NCBI GenBank assembly: GCA_022425945.1
Contig: JAKMEK010000046.1
Span: 1-64,000 of the forward strand
Direction of reading: 5' to 3'
DNA: 64,000 bases
Origin: Flavobacteriaceae bacterium
GTDB taxonomy: Bacteria; Bacteroidota; Bacteroidia; Flavobacteriales; Flavobacteriaceae
This document shows positions 31,278 to 44,086 of the stretch, piece by piece (position 1 is the stretch's first letter; each line of letters begins with the position of its first letter). The notes under the pieces are model-generated. The model did no database searches, was not told the DNA's origin, and saw only the letters and a list, made by a program, of their open reading frames with translations. A program made the position numbers and the translations under genes.

Positions 31278-33404
31278 ATGGCAAGAAATTTAAAACTAAC
31301 TAGAAACATTGGAATTGCTGCGCACATTGACGCAGGTAAGACCACCACCACCGAGCGTATTTTATTTTACACAGGGGTGAGCCACAAAATTGGTGAGGTG
31401 CACGATGGTGCAGCAACCATGGACTGGATGGAGCAAGAGCAAGAGCGCGGAATTACAATTACTTCTGCAGCGACTACCTGTACATGGCAATTCCCCACTG
31501 AACAAGGAGAGCCATTACCAGATAGTAAAGGATATCACTTTAACATTATCGACACCCCCGGCCACGTAGATTTTACTGTGGAGGTTAACCGATCACTTCG
31601 TGTACTCGATGGATTGGTTTTCTTGTTTTCTGCTGTTGATGGCGTAGAGCCACAATCAGAAACCAACTGGCGTTTGGCTGATAATTATAAAGTGCCACGT
31701 ATTGGATTCGTGAACAAGATGGACCGTCAAGGGTCGAACTTCTTGGGCGTTTGCCAGCAAGTGCGTGATATGTTGAAATCTAACGCAGTGCCAATTGTAT
31801 TGAACATTGGTGATGAAGAAGATTTCAAAGGAATTGTTGACCTTGTAAAGAACCGTGCAATTGTATGGCACGATGCTAAATTTGGTTCAACCTTCGATGT
31901 AATCGATATTCCAGAAGACCTTAAAGAAGAAGCAGAAGAATTGCGCGGTCAATTGATCGAGGCAGTTGCTGAGTACGACGAAGGTTTATTGGAGAAGTAT
32001 TTCGAAGATCCAGACTCAATTTCAGAAGAAGAAGTACACAACGCATTGCGTGCTGCAACACAGGACATGAGTATCATTCCTATGATCTGTGGATCTTCTT
32101 TCAAAAATAAAGGAGTTCAATTTTTATTGGATGCCGTTTGTCGTTACTTGCCTTCACCAGAAGACAAAGAAGCGATTGTTGGAACTGATCCAGATTCTGG
32201 GGAAGAGATTTCTCGTAAGCCATCTGCACAGGATCCATTCTCTGCATTAGCCTTTAAAATTGCTACTGATCCATTCGTAGGTCGTTTGGCCTTTTTCCGT
32301 GCATACTCTGGACGTCTAGACGCCGGTTCTTATGTATTGAACAATCGTTCAGGGAAAAAAGAACGTATCTCTCGAATTTACCAGATGCACTCAAACACGC
32401 AGAACTCTATCGATTATATCGAAGCAGGAGATATTGGAGCAGCAGTTGGATTTAAAGACATCAAAACTGGAGATACACTTTCAGCAGAAAAGTCTCCAAT
32501 TATTTTGGAAAGCATGGACTTCCCTGATCCCGTAATTGGTATCGCGGTTGAGCCTAAAACCAAAGCAGATGTTGATAAATTAGGAATGGCTTTGGCTAAA
32601 TTGGCTGAAGAAGATCCAACCTTCCAAGTTAAAACCGATGAGGCTTCTGGCCAAACGGTTATTTCTGGAATGGGAGAATTACACTTAGACATTATTGTTG
32701 ACCGTTTACGTCGTGAGTTTAAAGTTGAAGTAAACCAAGGACAACCTCAAGTAGAATACAAAGAGGCCTTGACTACTTTAGCAGATCACCGTGAGGTATA
32801 CAAGAAACAATCTGGTGGACGTGGTAAATTTGCCGATATCGTCTTTACCATTGAGCCTGCTGAAGAAGGAAAGACTGGTCTTGAATTCATCAACAAAATT
32901 AAAGGAGGTAACGTACCGAAAGAATACGTTCCTGCGATCGAGAAAGGTTTCAAAGACTCTATGAAAAACGGTCCATTGGCTGGTTTCGAAGTAGATGCAA
33001 TGAAGATTACCTTGAAAGATGGTTCTTTCCACCCCGTGGATTCAGATTCACTATCGTTCGAACTTGCCGCTAAGATGGGCTTTAAAGCTTCAGCCAAAGC
33101 GGCACGTGCAGTAATCATGGAACCAATCATGAAATTGGAAGTATTGACCCCAGAAGAAAACATGGGAGACATTGTTGGAGACTTGAATCGCCGCCGTGGT
33201 CAAGTGAACAACATGGACGACCGTGCTGGAGCCAAAGTAGTTAAGGCAGAAGTGCCATTATCAGAAATGTTTGGATATGTAACCTCGTTACGTACACTTT
33301 CTTCTGGTCGTGCTACATCTACCATGGAATTTTCACACTATGCAGAAACACCTTCTAACATTTCAGAAAGTGTTATTGCAGAAGTAAGAGGTCAAAAAGC
33401 TTAA
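31278..33404 (+). CDS. fusA: Elongation factor G
   Basis: [44 protein letters not shown]. Confidence 0.99.
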   Translation: MARNLKLTRNIGIAAHIDAGKTTTTERILFYTGVSHKIGEVHDGAATMDWMEQEQERGITITSAATTCTWQFPTEQGEPLPDSKGYHFNIIDTPGHVDFTVEVNRSLRVLDGLVFLFSAVDGVEPQSETNWRLADNYKVPRIGFVNKMDRQGSNFLGVCQQVRDMLKSNAVPIVLNIGDEEDFKGIVDLVKNRAIVWHDAKFGSTFDVIDIPEDLKEEAEELRGQLIEAVAEYDEGLLEKYFEDPDSISEEEVHNALRAATQDMSIIPMICGSSFKNKGVQFLLDAVCRYLPSPEDKEAIVGTDPDSGEEISRKPSAQDPFSALAFKIATDPFVGRLAFFRAYSGRLDAGSYVLNNRSGKKERISRIYQMHSNTQNSIDYIEAGDIGAAVGFKDIKTGDTLSAEKSPIILESMDFPDPVIGIAVEPKTKADVDKLGMALAKLAEEDPTFQVKTDEASGQTVISGMGELHLDIIVDRLRREFKVEVNQGQPQVEYKEALTTLADHREVYKKQSGGRGKFADIVFTIEPAEEGKTGLEFINKIKGGNVPKEYVPAIEKGFKDSMKNGPLAGFEVDAMKITLKDGSFHPVDSDSLSFELAAKMGFKASAKAARAVIMEPIMKLEVLTPEENMGDIVGDLNRRRGQVNNMDDRAGAKVVKAEVPLSEMFGYVTSLRTLSSGRATSTMEFSHYAETPSNISESVIAEVRGQKA

Positions 33405-33414
33405 ATCATTTACG

Positions 33415-33720
33415 ATGAGTCAAAAAATTAGAATAAAATTAAAATCATACGATTACAACTTGGTAGACAAGTCTGCTGATAAAATCGTTAAAACAGTAAA
33501 AACTACCGGTGCTGTAGTAACAGGTCCAATTCCATTACCAACGCACAAGAAAATTTTCACTGTATTACGTTCTCCCCACGTTAACAAGAAGTCACGTGAG
33601 CAATTTCAATTGTGTTCATACAAGCGCTTGTTAGATATCTACAGTTCATCTTCAAAAACGATTGATGCGTTAATGAAGCTTGAATTACCAAGTGGAGTAG
33701 AAGTAGAGATCAAGGTGTAA
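33415..33720 (+). CDS. rpsJ: 30S ribosomal protein S10
   Basis: [31 protein letters not shown]. Confidence 0.99.
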   Translation: MSQKIRIKLKSYDYNLVDKSADKIVKTVKTTGAVVTGPIPLPTHKKIFTVLRSPHVNKKSREQFQLCSYKRLLDIYSSSSKTIDALMKLELPSGVEVEIKV

Positions 33721-33763
33721 GTTGATTTTACAAAAAAGAATTATAAACAATTAATTATATAAA

Positions 33764-34381
33764 ATGTCTGGGTTAATAGGAAAAAAAGTCGGTATGACCA
33801 GCCTCTTTGACGAGCAAGGAAAAAACATCCCTTGTACCGTTATCGAAGTTGGACCATGCGTGGTAACCCAAGTCAGAACCTCAGCGGTTGATGGCTATGA
33901 TGCTCTTCAATTAGGTTTCGATGACAAGGCAGAGAAACGCACAGATAAAGCGGCCAATGGTCACTTTAAAAAGGCGAACACCTCTCCTAAGAAGAAAGTC
34001 GTTGAATTCCAAAATTTTGATCAAGAGTATCAGTTGGGAGACACAATTACAGTAGACCTCTTTACAGAGGGAGAATTTGTTGACATCTCTGGAACTTCCA
34101 AAGGGAAAGGTTTCCAAGGGGTTGTTAAACGTCACGGTTTTGCCGGAGTTGGTCAAGCCACTCACGGTCAGCACAACCGTCTACGTGCACCAGGATCTAT
34201 TGGTGCAGCTTCTTACCCTGCTCGTGTATTCAAAGGAATGCGCATGGCCGGAAGAATGGGAGGCGATACAGTTAAAGTACAAAACTTAAGAGTGTTAAAA
34301 GTTGTTGCGGATAAAAATCTTTTGGTTGTCAAAGGATGTGTACCCGGACACACTAACGCTTATGTAATCGTTCAGAAATAA
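33764..34381 (+). CDS. rplC: 50S ribosomal protein L3
   Basis: [32 protein letters not shown]. Confidence 0.99.
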   Translation: MSGLIGKKVGMTSLFDEQGKNIPCTVIEVGPCVVTQVRTSAVDGYDALQLGFDDKAEKRTDKAANGHFKKANTSPKKKVVEFQNFDQEYQLGDTITVDLFTEGEFVDISGTSKGKGFQGVVKRHGFAGVGQATHGQHNRLRAPGSIGAASYPARVFKGMRMAGRMGGDTVKVQNLRVLKVVADKNLLVVKGCVPGHTNAYVIVQK

Positions 34382-35013
34382 TGAAAGTAGCAGTAGTTGA
34401 CATTCAGGGAAAAGATACGGGAAGGAAAGTTGAACTTTCCGCAGACGTATTCGGTATTGAGCCAAACAATCACGCTATCTATTTGGACGTTAAGTCGCAC
34501 TTGGCCAACAAGCGCCAAGGAACGCACAAAGCCAAAGAACGCGGTGAGATTAAAGGTAGTACACGTAAGATAAAGAAACAAAAAGGGACAGGTACAGCTC
34601 GTGCAGGTTCAATTAAGAATCCACTTTTTAGAGGTGGAGGACGTGTTTTTGGACCACGTGTACGTGATTACAGCCAAAAAGTAAATAAGAAAGTAAAGCG
34701 ATTAGCACGTAAATCTGCCTTGACATTAAAAGCGCAGGAGAAGTCAATCATCGTTTTAGAAGACTTTAGTTTAGACACACCAAAAACTTCAGCATACACA
34801 GCGATCTTGAAGTCTTTAGGCATTGATAGCAAAAAGTCTTTAGTCGTCTTGGCTGAGCCAAATAATAACGTATATTTGTCGTCGCGCAATTTAAGTAAGT
34901 CAGAAGCAATAACTTCTTCAGAATTAAGTACTTACAAAATTGTCAATGCAAATAGTCTTGTGATAAGCGAGTCGTCAGTAGGCGATATAGTAACTATTTT
35001 GAATAAAGCATAG
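34381..35013 (+). CDS. rplD: 50S ribosomal protein L4
   Basis: QGTHKAKERGEIKGSTRKIKKQKGTGTARAGSIKNPLFRGGGRVFGP. Confidence 0.98.
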   Translation: MKVAVVDIQGKDTGRKVELSADVFGIEPNNHAIYLDVKSHLANKRQGTHKAKERGEIKGSTRKIKKQKGTGTARAGSIKNPLFRGGGRVFGPRVRDYSQKVNKKVKRLARKSALTLKAQEKSIIVLEDFSLDTPKTSAYTAILKSLGIDSKKSLVVLAEPNNNVYLSSRNLSKSEAITSSELSTYKIVNANSLVISESSVGDIVTILNKA

Positions 35014-35017
35014 TGTT

Positions 35018-35308
35018 ATGAATATTTTGATAAAACCAATCATTACGGAAAAAGCCACTGCAGATAGCGAGATGAATAATCGTTATACTTTTTTGGTAAA
35101 CACTACAGCAAACAAAGTAGAGATCAAGAAAGCTGTTGAATCAGCTTACGGGGTTTCTGTAAATAAAGTTAGAACACAAAACTATGGTCCAGAACGTAAA
35201 ACACGTTACACAAAAACTGGATTACAGCGTGGTCAAACAAACCGCATCAAAAAGGCCATCGTAGATGTAGCCGAAGGCGATGCAATCGATTTTTATAATA
35301 ATTTATAA
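35018..35308 (+). CDS. rplW: 50S ribosomal protein L23
   Basis: IIKPIITEKAT; VEIKKAVESAYGVSV; operon position. Confidence 0.98.
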   Translation: MNILIKPIITEKATADSEMNNRYTFLVNTTANKVEIKKAVESAYGVSVNKVRTQNYGPERKTRYTKTGLQRGQTNRIKKAIVDVAEGDAIDFYNNL

Positions 35309-35317
35309 TAGCGTCAC

Positions 35318-36142
35318 ATGTCAGTTAGAAAACTAAAACCGATATCTCCAGCGCAGCGATTTAGAGTAGTAAATGGATTTGACGCCCTTACTACTGACAA
35401 GCCGGAAAAAAGCCTTTTGGCTCCGAAAAAGCGAAGAGGAGGAAGAAACAATACCGGGAAAATGACCATTCGCCATGTAGGTGGTGGGCACAAAAAACGG
35501 TACCGTATTGTAGACTTCAAACGTAATAAGTTTGATGTCGCAGCGGAAATCAAATCAATTGAATACGATCCAAACAGAACTGCATTCATTGCCTTGGTAG
35601 AATATACCGATGGAGAAAAGCGCTACATTATCGCGCAAAATGGATTGCAAGTTGGACAAACTGTAGTTTCTGGAGCTGATGTAGCTCCTGAAGTTGGGAA
35701 TACACTTCCACTATCGGCTATTCCACTTGGAACGATCATTTCATGTATTGAACTACACCCTGGTCGTGGTGCCAACATTGCACGTAGTGCAGGAGCTTTT
35801 GCTCAGTTGATGGCACGTGATGGGAAGTATGCCACAGTGAAAATGCCTTCTGGTGAAACGCGTATGATTCTTGTTACATGTTTAGCAACAATCGGAGCGA
35901 TATCCAATTCAGATCACCAACTATTGGTTTCTGGAAAAGCGGGTCGCTCACGTTGGTTAGGTCGTCGTCCTAGAACTAGACCAGTAGCGATGAACCCTGT
36001 CGATCACCCAATGGGTGGTGGAGAAGGTCGTGCTTCTGGAGGTCACCCACGTAACCGTAACGGTGTACCTGCGAAAGGATTTAGAACACGTTCTAAGACC
36101 AAAGCGAGTAATAAATTCATTATAGAACGTAGAAAAAAATAA
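35318..36142 (+). CDS. rplB: 50S ribosomal protein L2
   Basis: [58 protein letters not shown]. Confidence 0.99.
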   Translation: MSVRKLKPISPAQRFRVVNGFDALTTDKPEKSLLAPKKRRGGRNNTGKMTIRHVGGGHKKRYRIVDFKRNKFDVAAEIKSIEYDPNRTAFIALVEYTDGEKRYIIAQNGLQVGQTVVSGADVAPEVGNTLPLSAIPLGTIISCIELHPGRGANIARSAGAFAQLMARDGKYATVKMPSGETRMILVTCLATIGAISNSDHQLLVSGKAGRSRWLGRRPRTRPVAMNPVDHPMGGGEGRASGGHPRNRNGVPAKGFRTRSKTKASNKFIIERRKK

Positions 36143-36148
36143 ACAACT

Positions 36149-36427
36149 ATGGCACGTTCATTAAAAAAAGGACCTTTTGTACATCACAGCCTTGCTAAAA
36201 AGGTAGATGCAAACCTCGAGTCCGGAAAGAAAACAGTTATCAAAACTTGGTCACGCGCCTCGTTAATTACCCCTGACTTTGTTGGGCAAACGTTTGGAGT
36301 ACACAATGGGAGACAATTTATTCCCGTTTATGTTACTGAAAACATGGTAGGACACAAATTAGGCGAATTTTCACCAACACGATCGTACCGCGGTCACGGT
36401 GGTGCAAAAAATAAAGGCAAAAAATAA
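36149..36427 (+). CDS. rpsS: 30S ribosomal protein S19
   Basis: [41 protein letters not shown]. Confidence 0.99.
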   Translation: MARSLKKGPFVHHSLAKKVDANLESGKKTVIKTWSRASLITPDFVGQTFGVHNGRQFIPVYVTENMVGHKLGEFSPTRSYRGHGGAKNKGKK

Positions 36428-36432
36428 CAGAC

Positions 36433-36837
36433 ATGGGAAATCGTAAAAGACAAACCGCACAGGCAAACAAAGAAGCGAAAAAGTCGCTTGCTTTTGCAAA
36501 GTTGAACAATTGTCCTACTTCTCCACGTAAAATGCGTTTAGTCGCAGATTTAGTGCGTGGTGAAGGTGTTAACAAAGCGTTAGCTATCTTAAAGTTTAAC
36601 TCTAAGGAAGCTTCAAGACGTTTAGAGACATTGTTGTTATCGGCTTTGGCCAATTGGGAAGCAAAAAATGAAGATGCTGACATCGAAAGTGCAGCATTAT
36701 ATGTTAAAGAAATCCGTGTTGACGGAGGAAGTATGTTGAAACGTTTACGCCCAGCTCCGCAGGGTCGTGCACACCGCATTCGCAAACGTTCAAATCATGT
36801 TACTCTCGTTTTAGGATCTAACAATACAGAAAGTTAA
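36433..36837 (+). CDS. rplV: 50S ribosomal protein L22
   Basis: [39 protein letters not shown]. Confidence 0.98.
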   Translation: MGNRKRQTAQANKEAKKSLAFAKLNNCPTSPRKMRLVADLVRGEGVNKALAILKFNSKEASRRLETLLLSALANWEAKNEDADIESAALYVKEIRVDGGSMLKRLRPAPQGRAHRIRKRSNHVTLVLGSNNTES

Positions 36838-36838
36838 T

Positions 36839-37558
36839 ATGGGACAGAAAACGAATCCAATCGGAAATCGCTTAGGCATCATTAGAGGATGGGACTCCAA
36901 CTGGTACGGAGGAAACGACTATGGTGATAAACTTGCCGAAGACGACAAGATTAGAAAATACATTCACGCACGTTTAGCAAAAGCAAGCGTATCGAATGTA
37001 ATTATCGAGCGTACCCTTAAACTCATCACCATCACTATCACGACTGCACGTCCAGGTATCATTATCGGGAAAGCTGGTCAAGAAGTGGACAAGTTGAAAG
37101 AAGAGTTAAAGAAGATTACTGCTAAAGAAGTACAGATTAACATTTTTGAAATTAAGCGCCCAGAATTAGACGCACAACTGGTAGGAGCATCTATCGCACG
37201 TCAAATCGAAGGTCGTATTTCTTACCGTAGAGCCATCAAAATGGCGATCGCTGCTGCCATTCGAATGAATGCTGAAGGAATTAAAATTCAAATCTCTGGA
37301 CGTCTAAACGGTGCTGAAATGGCGCGTGCAGAATCGTACAAAGAAGGACGTATTCCATTATCAACATTCCGCGCTGACATCGACTACGCTTTGGTTGAAG
37401 CCCACACTACCTACGGTCGTTTGGGAATCAAAGTTTGGATCATGAAAGGTGAAGTATATGGTAAACGTGAGTTGTCTCCTTTGGTAGGTATGACCAAAAA
37501 GACCAACAACGGAGGAAAGAATAACAATCAGCGTCCACAACGACGTAGAAATAAATAG
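36839..37558 (+). CDS. rpsC: 30S ribosomal protein S3
   Basis: [40 protein letters not shown]. Confidence 0.99.
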   Translation: MGQKTNPIGNRLGIIRGWDSNWYGGNDYGDKLAEDDKIRKYIHARLAKASVSNVIIERTLKLITITITTARPGIIIGKAGQEVDKLKEELKKITAKEVQINIFEIKRPELDAQLVGASIARQIEGRISYRRAIKMAIAAAIRMNAEGIKIQISGRLNGAEMARAESYKEGRIPLSTFRADIDYALVEAHTTYGRLGIKVWIMKGEVYGKRELSPLVGMTKKTNNGGKNNNQRPQRRRNK

Positions 37559-37568
37559 GTAGGAAATC

Positions 37569-37988
37569 ATGTTACAACCTAAAAGAACTAAATTCCGTAA
37601 AGCGCAGAAAGGCCGAATGAAAGGTAACTCTCAGCGTGGACACCAACTTTCTAATGGAATGTTTGGAATCAAATCTCTGGATTCAAAATTCATCACTTCT
37701 CGTCAAATCGAAGCTGCGCGTATTGCTGCAACTCGTTATATGAAGAGAGAAGGTCAATTATGGATTAAAATATTTCCAGACAAGCCTATCACGAAAAAGC
37801 CGCTTGAGGTACGTATGGGTAAAGGAAAAGGAGCACCAGAATATTTTGTTGCTGTTGTTAAGCCAGGACGTATCCTTTTTGAAATATCTGGAGTACCTGC
37901 AGATGTAGCGAAAGAGGCCTTGCGTTTAGCGGCTCAAAAACTACCCGTAAAAACGAAATTCATTACTGCGAGAGATTTTCAAGCATAA
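37569..37988 (+). CDS. rplP: 50S ribosomal protein L16
   Basis: [43 protein letters not shown]. Confidence 0.99.
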   Translation: MLQPKRTKFRKAQKGRMKGNSQRGHQLSNGMFGIKSLDSKFITSRQIEAARIAATRYMKREGQLWIKIFPDKPITKKPLEVRMGKGKGAPEYFVAVVKPGRILFEISGVPADVAKEALRLAAQKLPVKTKFITARDFQA

Positions 37989-38000
37989 TTGATAATAACT

Positions 38001-38195
38001 ATGAAACAATCAGAAATTAACAATCTTTCGATAGCAGATCTTCAGGATAAATTGAATGAGCACACAAAACAACTCAACGAGTTGAACATGGCTCACGCAA
38101 TTACACCACTAGAAAATCCCTTGCAAATTAGAAGTGCACGCAAAACTGTTGCACGTTTGCATACCGCAATCACGCAAAGACAACAAGAAGCTTAG
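38001..38195 (+). CDS. rpmC: 50S ribosomal protein L29
   Basis: MKQSEINNLSIADLQDKLNEHTKQLNELNMAHAITPLENPLQIRSARKTVARLHT. Confidence 0.96.
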   Translation: MKQSEINNLSIADLQDKLNEHTKQLNELNMAHAITPLENPLQIRSARKTVARLHTAITQRQQEA

Positions 38196-38198
38196 TAT

Positions 38199-38456
38199 AT
38201 GGAAAGTAGAAATCTAAGAAAAGAACGAATTGGCGTTGTTACCAGTAACAAAATGGAAAAATCCATTGTTGTATCAGAGGTAAAACGCGTGAAGCACCCT
38301 ATGTACGGGAAATTCGTTTTGAAGACCAAAAAATATGTTGCCCATGATGATACCAATGACTGTAATATTGGTGATACGGTAAAAATCATGGAAACCCGTC
38401 CTTTGAGTAAGTCAAAGTGCTGGAGACTAGTAGAAATTATTGAAAGAGCTAAATAA
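38199..38456 (+). CDS. rpsQ: 30S ribosomal protein S17
   Basis: [45 protein letters not shown]. Confidence 0.98.
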   Translation: MESRNLRKERIGVVTSNKMEKSIVVSEVKRVKHPMYGKFVLKTKKYVAHDDTNDCNIGDTVKIMETRPLSKSKCWRLVEIIERAK

Positions 38457-38458
38457 TC

Positions 38459-38827
38459 ATGTTACAACAAGAATCAAGATTAAAAGTAGCCGATAATACC
38501 GGTGCCAAAGAAGTCTTAACCATCCGTGTTTTGGGTGGAACCAAAAGACGCTATGCTTCTTTAGGGGACAAAATTGTCGTTACGGTAAAAGACGCTTCCC
38601 CATCTGGAACAATCAAAAAAGGAGAAGTATCTACCGCTGTAGTCGTTAGAACAACAAAAGAAGTACGTCGTCCAGACGGATCTTATATCCGTTTCGATGA
38701 CAACGCTTGTGTGTTGCTTAACCCAACTGGTGAAATGCGTGGAACACGTGTTTTTGGCCCTGTAGCACGTGAATTGAGAGATAAGCAATTCATGAAAATT
38801 GTATCATTAGCACCAGAGGTGCTTTAA
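38459..38827 (+). CDS. rplN: 50S ribosomal protein L14
   Basis: [27 protein letters not shown]. Confidence 0.99.
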   Translation: MLQQESRLKVADNTGAKEVLTIRVLGGTKRRYASLGDKIVVTVKDASPSGTIKKGEVSTAVVVRTTKEVRRPDGSYIRFDDNACVLLNPTGEMRGTRVFGPVARELRDKQFMKIVSLAPEVL

Positions 38828-38836
38828 GCCATTGTG

Positions 38837-39148
38837 ATGGGAAAATTAAAAATTAAAAAAGGAGATAAGGTTCGCGTAATTGCTGGAGCACACAAAGGTG
38901 CAGAAGGTACGGTAACGCTTGTTCTTCGCGAAGACAACAAAGCCTTTGTCGAAGGAGTAAACCTTGTTAAAAAGCACGCTAAACCTAGCGCGCAAAATCC
39001 GCAAGGAGGTATCCAAGAAAAAGAAGCGCCAATCCAAATTTCTAACCTTTCTTTACTAACCGCAGACGGTCAAACGACACGTGTAGGTTACCGTATGGAA
39101 GGAGATCAGAAAGTAAGATTCGCCAAAAAATCTAATGAAGTAATTTAG
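38837..39148 (+). CDS. rplX: 50S ribosomal protein L24
   Basis: [28 protein letters not shown]. Confidence 0.97.
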   Translation: MGKLKIKKGDKVRVIAGAHKGAEGTVTLVLREDNKAFVEGVNLVKKHAKPSAQNPQGGIQEKEAPIQISNLSLLTADGQTTRVGYRMEGDQKVRFAKKSNEVI

Positions 39149-39702
39149 TGATGAGTTATACACCTAGACTAAAACAAGAATTCAACGACAGAATCGTTAG
39201 CGCACTCACAGAAGAGTTCAGCTATTCTAACGTGATGCAAGTTCCTACCCTTGAGAAAATTGTTCTCAGCCGTGGAGTTGGTGCTGCCGTTGCAGACAAA
39301 AAATTAATTGACCACGCTGTTGACGAGTTAACAGCCATTACTGGTCAAAAAGCGATTGCAACCAACTCTAAGAAAGACGTTGCAGCGTTTAAACTAAGAA
39401 AAGGGATGCCCATTGGTGCCAAAGTTACCCTACGTGGAGAGCGCATGTATGAGTTCCTTGATCGTTTAGTTACTGTAGCCCTACCACGTGTTCGTGATTT
39501 CCAAGGAGTTAAAGCCAATGGTTTTGACGGTCGTGGAAACTACACACTCGGTATCACAGAACAGATTATCTTCCCAGAAATTGACATCGATAAAGTGAAT
39601 AAAATCGCTGGTATGGACATCACTTTTGTGACTTCTGCTCCAACGGATAAAGAAGCTAAATCGTTATTAACAGAACTAGGATTACCTTTTAAAAAGAACT
39701 AA
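39148..39702 (+). CDS. rplE: 50S ribosomal protein L5
   Basis: [40 protein letters not shown]. Confidence 0.99.
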   Translation: MMSYTPRLKQEFNDRIVSALTEEFSYSNVMQVPTLEKIVLSRGVGAAVADKKLIDHAVDELTAITGQKAIATNSKKDVAAFKLRKGMPIGAKVTLRGERMYEFLDRLVTVALPRVRDFQGVKANGFDGRGNYTLGITEQIIFPEIDIDKVNKIAGMDITFVTSAPTDKEAKSLLTELGLPFKKN

Positions 39703-39703
39703 G

Positions 39704-39973
39704 ATGGCTAAAGAATCAATGAAAGCACGCGAAGTAAAACGTGCAAAAACAGTCGCTAAGTATGCTGAAAAACGCAAAGCCTTGAAAGAAGCAGGCGATT
39801 ATGAAGCATTACAAAAGCTTCCAAAAAACGCTTCGCCTATTCGTATGCACAACCGTTGTAAACTAACTGGTCGTCCAAAAGGATATATGCGTCAATTCGG
39901 TCTATCTAGGGTAACCTTTAGAGAAATGGCCAACAAAGGGTTAATTCCCGGTGTAACAAAAGCAAGTTGGTAA
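39704..39973 (+). CDS. rpsN: 30S ribosomal protein S14 (89 aa, zinc-independent form)
   Basis: [28 protein letters not shown]...[39 protein letters not shown]. Confidence 0.98.
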   Translation: MAKESMKAREVKRAKTVAKYAEKRKALKEAGDYEALQKLPKNASPIRMHNRCKLTGRPKGYMRQFGLSRVTFREMANKGLIPGVTKASW

Positions 39974-39989
39974 TCTAAAAAATAGAATT

Positions 39990-40391
39990 ATGTACACAGA
40001 TCCATTAGCAGATTATCTTACAAGAATCAGAAATGCAAACGCCGCTGGTCACCGCGTTGTTAGTATTCCTGCTTCCAATGTAAAAAAAGAAATTACAAAA
40101 ATATTATTCGATCAAGGGTTTATCCTTAGTTATAAGTTTGAAGAAACAGATAACAAGCAAGGAAGCATCAAGATCGCTTTAAAATATGACGCCGCTTCTA
40201 AAGCGCCTGTAATCAACAAAATCCAACGTATTTCTACGCCTGGTTTACGTAAGTATGCCGGTTCAACTGAATTACCACGTATTTTGAATGGTTTAGGTGT
40301 TTCTATCGTGTCTACTTCAAAAGGAGTAATGACGGGTAAACAAGCCAAGAAAGAAAACGTAGGTGGTGAATTATTGTGTTACGTTTATTAA
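39990..40391 (+). CDS. rpsH: 30S ribosomal protein S8
   Basis: DPLADYLTRIRNANAAGH; GVMTGKQAKKENVGGELLCYVY. Confidence 0.99.
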   Translation: MYTDPLADYLTRIRNANAAGHRVVSIPASNVKKEITKILFDQGFILSYKFEETDNKQGSIKIALKYDAASKAPVINKIQRISTPGLRKYAGSTELPRILNGLGVSIVSTSKGVMTGKQAKKENVGGELLCYVY

Positions 40392-40410
40392 ATAATAAAA
40401 CAAAAAAGAA

Positions 40411-40953
40411 ATGTCTAGAGTTGGTAATAATCCTGTAGCGATAGCTGATGGCGTCTCGGTTGAGATCTTAGCTGACAAGCTTGTCGTAAAAGGAAAACTA
40501 GGTGAACTAGAACAACCATACGATGGGGTATCTTTCGAACAAAACGAAGGTATCATCTCCGTTAAAAGAAATTCAGAATCAAAAGACCACAAGTCCAAGC
40601 ATGGTTTATACCGTGCCTTATTGGCTAACATGATCGAAGGTGTAAGCAAAGGCTTTACCAAAGAATTAGAGTTAGTTGGAGTTGGATACCGTGCGTCGAA
40701 TCAAGGCCAGAAGTTAGATTTAGCTTTAGGTTTTTCACACAACATCTTATTGGACATTGCGCCAGAAGTTAAAGTGGAAACGATTTCTGAAAAAGGAAAA
40801 AACCCAATCATCAAACTTAGTTCTCACGACAAGCAATTGGTTGGTTTTGTAGCGGCAAAGATTCGTTCTTTCCGTAGACCTGAACCTTACAAAGGAAAAG
40901 GTGTTAAATTCGTTGGGGAAATAATCAGAAGAAAAGCAGGTAAATCTGCATAA
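40411..40953 (+). CDS. rplF: 50S ribosomal protein L6
   Basis: MSRVGNNPVAIADGV; ELELVGVGYRA; RPEPYKGKGVKF. Confidence 0.99.
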   Translation: MSRVGNNPVAIADGVSVEILADKLVVKGKLGELEQPYDGVSFEQNEGIISVKRNSESKDHKSKHGLYRALLANMIEGVSKGFTKELELVGVGYRASNQGQKLDLALGFSHNILLDIAPEVKVETISEKGKNPIIKLSSHDKQLVGFVAAKIRSFRRPEPYKGKGVKFVGEIIRRKAGKSA

Positions 40954-40963
40954 GTAGTTTAAT

Positions 40964-41314
40964 ATGGGACTAAGTAAAGAAGAAAGAAGACTAAGAATTC
41001 GTCGTCGTATTCGCAAAACCGTATCGGGGACTGCAGATGCACCACGCTTATCCGTCTTTAGAAGCAACAAAGAAATTTACGCACAAGTAATTGATGATAC
41101 TACGGGGAAAACCCTCGTTGCTGCTTCATCAAGAGACAAGGGTGTTGAAAATGATAACAAACAATCAACTGCGACTGCTGTTGGTAAAAACATTGCAGAG
41201 AAGGCTATCGCAGCTGGAGTAACTGTAGTACGTTTTGACCGTGGCGGATATTTATATCACGGGAGAGTAAAGTCTCTTGCTGATGGTGCGCGTGAAGGTG
41301 GATTAAAATTTTAA
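40964..41314 (+). CDS. rplR: 50S ribosomal protein L18
   Basis: [58 protein letters not shown]. Confidence 0.98.
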   Translation: MGLSKEERRLRIRRRIRKTVSGTADAPRLSVFRSNKEIYAQVIDDTTGKTLVAASSRDKGVENDNKQSTATAVGKNIAEKAIAAGVTVVRFDRGGYLYHGRVKSLADGAREGGLKF

Positions 41315-41323
41315 TAAGCGAAT

Positions 41324-41848
41324 ATGTATCAAGATTATAAAAACGTTGAATTGGTAAAACCTGGAGGTCTAGAATTAAAAGACCGTTTAGTAGGTGTACA
41401 GCGTGTAACCAAAGTAACCAAAGGTGGACGTGCATTTGGATTTTCAGCCATCGTAGTTGTTGGAGATGAAAACGGTGTTGTTGGCCAAGGTCTAGGAAAA
41501 TCTAAGGAAGTTGCTGAAGCGATTTCTAAAGCTGTAGAAGATGCCAAGAAAAATCTCGTTCGTATTCCTATTACCAGCGGAACTGTTCCTCACGAACAAA
41601 AAGGTAAATACGGTGGTGCACGTGTATTCTTAAAGCCAGCATCTGCCGGTACAGGGGTAATTGCAGGTGGTGCCGTACGTGCAGTATTGGAAGCCGTTGG
41701 AGTACACAATGTACTTTCTAAGTCACAAGGTTCTTCTAACCCGCACAACGTAGTAAAAGCAACCTTTGACGCATTACTTCAATTGAGAAGCGCAGCTACT
41801 GTTGCTCGTCAACGTGGAGTGTCTTTGGATAAAGTATTTAACGGATAA
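41324..41848 (+). CDS. rpsE: 30S ribosomal protein S5
   Basis: [37 protein letters not shown]. Confidence 0.99.
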   Translation: MYQDYKNVELVKPGGLELKDRLVGVQRVTKVTKGGRAFGFSAIVVVGDENGVVGQGLGKSKEVAEAISKAVEDAKKNLVRIPITSGTVPHEQKGKYGGARVFLKPASAGTGVIAGGAVRAVLEAVGVHNVLSKSQGSSNPHNVVKATFDALLQLRSAATVARQRGVSLDKVFNG

Positions 41849-41859
41849 TTCAGTTAGCC

Positions 41860-42039
41860 ATGCAAAAAGTTAAAGTAAAACAAGTAAAAAGTAGCATCAA
41901 GCGCATTAAAAAGCAAAAGCTTACCCTTGAAGCACTTGGATTAAGAGGTATTGGAAAAGAAGTTATTCATGACGCTACACCAAACATCCTCGGAATGATA
42001 AATAAAGTTTCTCACTTAGTTTCTGTTACAGAAGCATAA
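41860..42039 (+). CDS. rpmD: 50S ribosomal protein L30 (59 aa; absent from the supplied ORF track)
   Basis: MQKVKVKQVKSSIKRIKKQKLTLEALGLRGIGKEVIHDATPNILGMINKVSHLVSVTEA; between rpsE and rplO. Confidence 0.95.
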   Translation: MQKVKVKQVKSSIKRIKKQKLTLEALGLRGIGKEVIHDATPNILGMINKVSHLVSVTEA

Positions 42040-42048
42040 ATCGTAGAT

Positions 42049-42501
42049 ATGAACTTAAGTAATATACAACCCGCAGAGGGATCCACTCACAAAAATTCAA
42101 AACGTCTTGGCCGCGGTCAGGGTTCTGGAAAAGGGGGTACTGCTGCACGTGGTCACAAAGGAGCCAAATCGCGCTCAGGTTATTCTAAAAAATTAGGATT
42201 TGAAGGAGGTCAAATGCCTTTGCAACGTCGTGTGCCTAAATTTGGATTCACAAACATCAACCGTAAAGAGTACCAAGGAATTAACTTGGATACCCTTCAA
42301 GGTTTGGTCGATGAAAAAAGAATTACAGACACACTAGCCTTTGATGCTATTGTTGAATTACGTCTTGCACGTAAAAATGAATTGGTTAAAATTCTTGGAC
42401 GTGGCGAATTGAAAGCTGCAATCAAAGTTAGTGCTCACAAATTTACTGCTACTGCAAAAGCCGCTATCGAAGCTGCCGGAGGAGAAGCGATTGAATTATA
42501 A
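42049..42501 (+). CDS. rplO: 50S ribosomal protein L15
   Basis: RLGRGQGSGKGGTAARGHKGAKSRSGYSKKLGFEGGQMPLQRRVPKFGF. Confidence 0.98.
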   Translation: MNLSNIQPAEGSTHKNSKRLGRGQGSGKGGTAARGHKGAKSRSGYSKKLGFEGGQMPLQRRVPKFGFTNINRKEYQGINLDTLQGLVDEKRITDTLAFDAIVELRLARKNELVKILGRGELKAAIKVSAHKFTATAKAAIEAAGGEAIEL

Positions 42502-42506
42502 TCAGC

Positions 42507-43859
42507 ATGAAGAATTTTTTAGAAACCTTAGTTAACATTTATAAAATAGAAGAACTGCGTAACCGTATTGGTTTAACGTTGATAATTCTACTTATTTATC
42601 GCTTTGGTGCTCAAATTACTTTACCCGGTATCGATGCTGTTCAGCTTGCTGAACTTGGAAATCGTACTGGTGGAGGAGGACTTCTAGGTGTTTTAAATAT
42701 GTTTACCGGTGGTGCCTTTGCTAATGCTTCTGTATTTGCACTAGGTATTATGCCTTACATTTCAGCTTCTATTGTGGTTCAGTTGATGGGAATTGCGATT
42801 CCATATCTTCAGAAATTGCAAAAAGAGGGTGAAAGTGGACGTAAAACACTAAATCAGATAACACGTTGGTTAACCATTGGTATTTGTATCGTTCAAGCAC
42901 CCGCCTACCTTTATGGTTTAGGCGCCCTTGGCGTACCAGATTCTGCTTTCGTATTTGGAAAAGGACTTGGCTTTATGGTTCCATCTGTACTTATTTTGGT
43001 TACAGGTACCATTTTTGCTATGTGGTTGGGAGAAAAAATTACGGATAAAGGTATCGGTAACGGAATCTCTCTTTTGATCATGGTAGGTATCATTGCGACA
43101 TTGCCCCTTTCTTTTGCACAAGAAGTTGTGTCTAGAGTATCGGAGAACAATGGTGGTTTGATTCTTATCTTAATTGAACTAATCCTCTGGATTATCATTA
43201 TTGTGTTGTCCATCTTGTTGGTAATGGCGGTTCGCCAAATCCCAGTTCAATATGCACGACGTACACAAGGAAGCACCAACGAAACCAATGTATTTGGCTC
43301 ACGTCAATACATTCCTTTAAAGCTTAACGCCTCTGGTGTAATGCCAATCATCTTTGCGCAAGCCATCATGTTTGCCCCTGCTTATGTAGGAAGACTAATT
43401 GGTGATAGCGATGTAGGACAGTGGTTGCAAGTTAATTTCTCAGACATTTTTGGCCTTTGGTACAACATTGTCTTTGCATTATTAATTATCATCTTCACCT
43501 ATTTCTATACTGCAATTACAGTTCCAACCAATAAAATGTCAGATGATCTAAAGCGTAGCGGTGGATTTGTTCCAGGTGTTCGACCAGGAAACGAAACTAG
43601 CGACTTTTTAGATACTGTGATGTCACACATTACCTTTCCAGGTTCTCTTTTCTTAGCTGCACTTGCTGTGTTTCCAGCCATTGTAGTGAAGTTAATTGGT
43701 ATGCAACAAGGATGGGCATTGTTCTACGGAGGTACTTCTCTGTTGATTATGGTTGGTGTGGCAATTGACACTATACAACAGGTAAATTCTTACTTATTGA
43801 ATCGTCACTATGACGGCTTAATGAAAGCAGGAACGAACCGTAAATCAGCAGCAGTTTAA
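42507..43859 (+). CDS. secY: Preprotein translocase subunit SecY
   Basis: [47 protein letters not shown]-type C-terminal motif. Confidence 0.98.
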   Translation: MKNFLETLVNIYKIEELRNRIGLTLIILLIYRFGAQITLPGIDAVQLAELGNRTGGGGLLGVLNMFTGGAFANASVFALGIMPYISASIVVQLMGIAIPYLQKLQKEGESGRKTLNQITRWLTIGICIVQAPAYLYGLGALGVPDSAFVFGKGLGFMVPSVLILVTGTIFAMWLGEKITDKGIGNGISLLIMVGIIATLPLSFAQEVVSRVSENNGGLILILIELILWIIIIVLSILLVMAVRQIPVQYARRTQGSTNETNVFGSRQYIPLKLNASGVMPIIFAQAIMFAPAYVGRLIGDSDVGQWLQVNFSDIFGLWYNIVFALLIIIFTYFYTAITVPTNKMSDDLKRSGGFVPGVRPGNETSDFLDTVMSHITFPGSLFLAALAVFPAIVVKLIGMQQGWALFYGGTSLLIMVGVAIDTIQQVNSYLLNRHYDGLMKAGTNRKSAAV

Positions 43860-43860
43860 G

Positions 43861-44076
43861 ATGGCAAAACAAGCAGCTATAGAGCAAGAAGGTTCAATCA
43901 TTGAGGCATTGTCCAATGCAATGTTTCGTGTAGAGTTAGAAAATGGTCATGTTGTGACCGCACATATTTCCGGTAAAATGAGATTACACTACATCAAGTT
44001 ATTACCCGGTGATAAAGTTAAATTAGAAATGAGTCCTTACGATTTAACCAAGGCAAGGATCACTTATAGATTTTAA
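43861..44076 (+). CDS. infA: Translation initiation factor IF-1
   Basis: [66 protein letters not shown]. Confidence 0.98.
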   Translation: MAKQAAIEQEGSIIEALSNAMFRVELENGHVVTAHISGKMRLHYIKLLPGDKVKLEMSPYDLTKARITYRF

Positions 44077-44086
44077 AATAGAAACG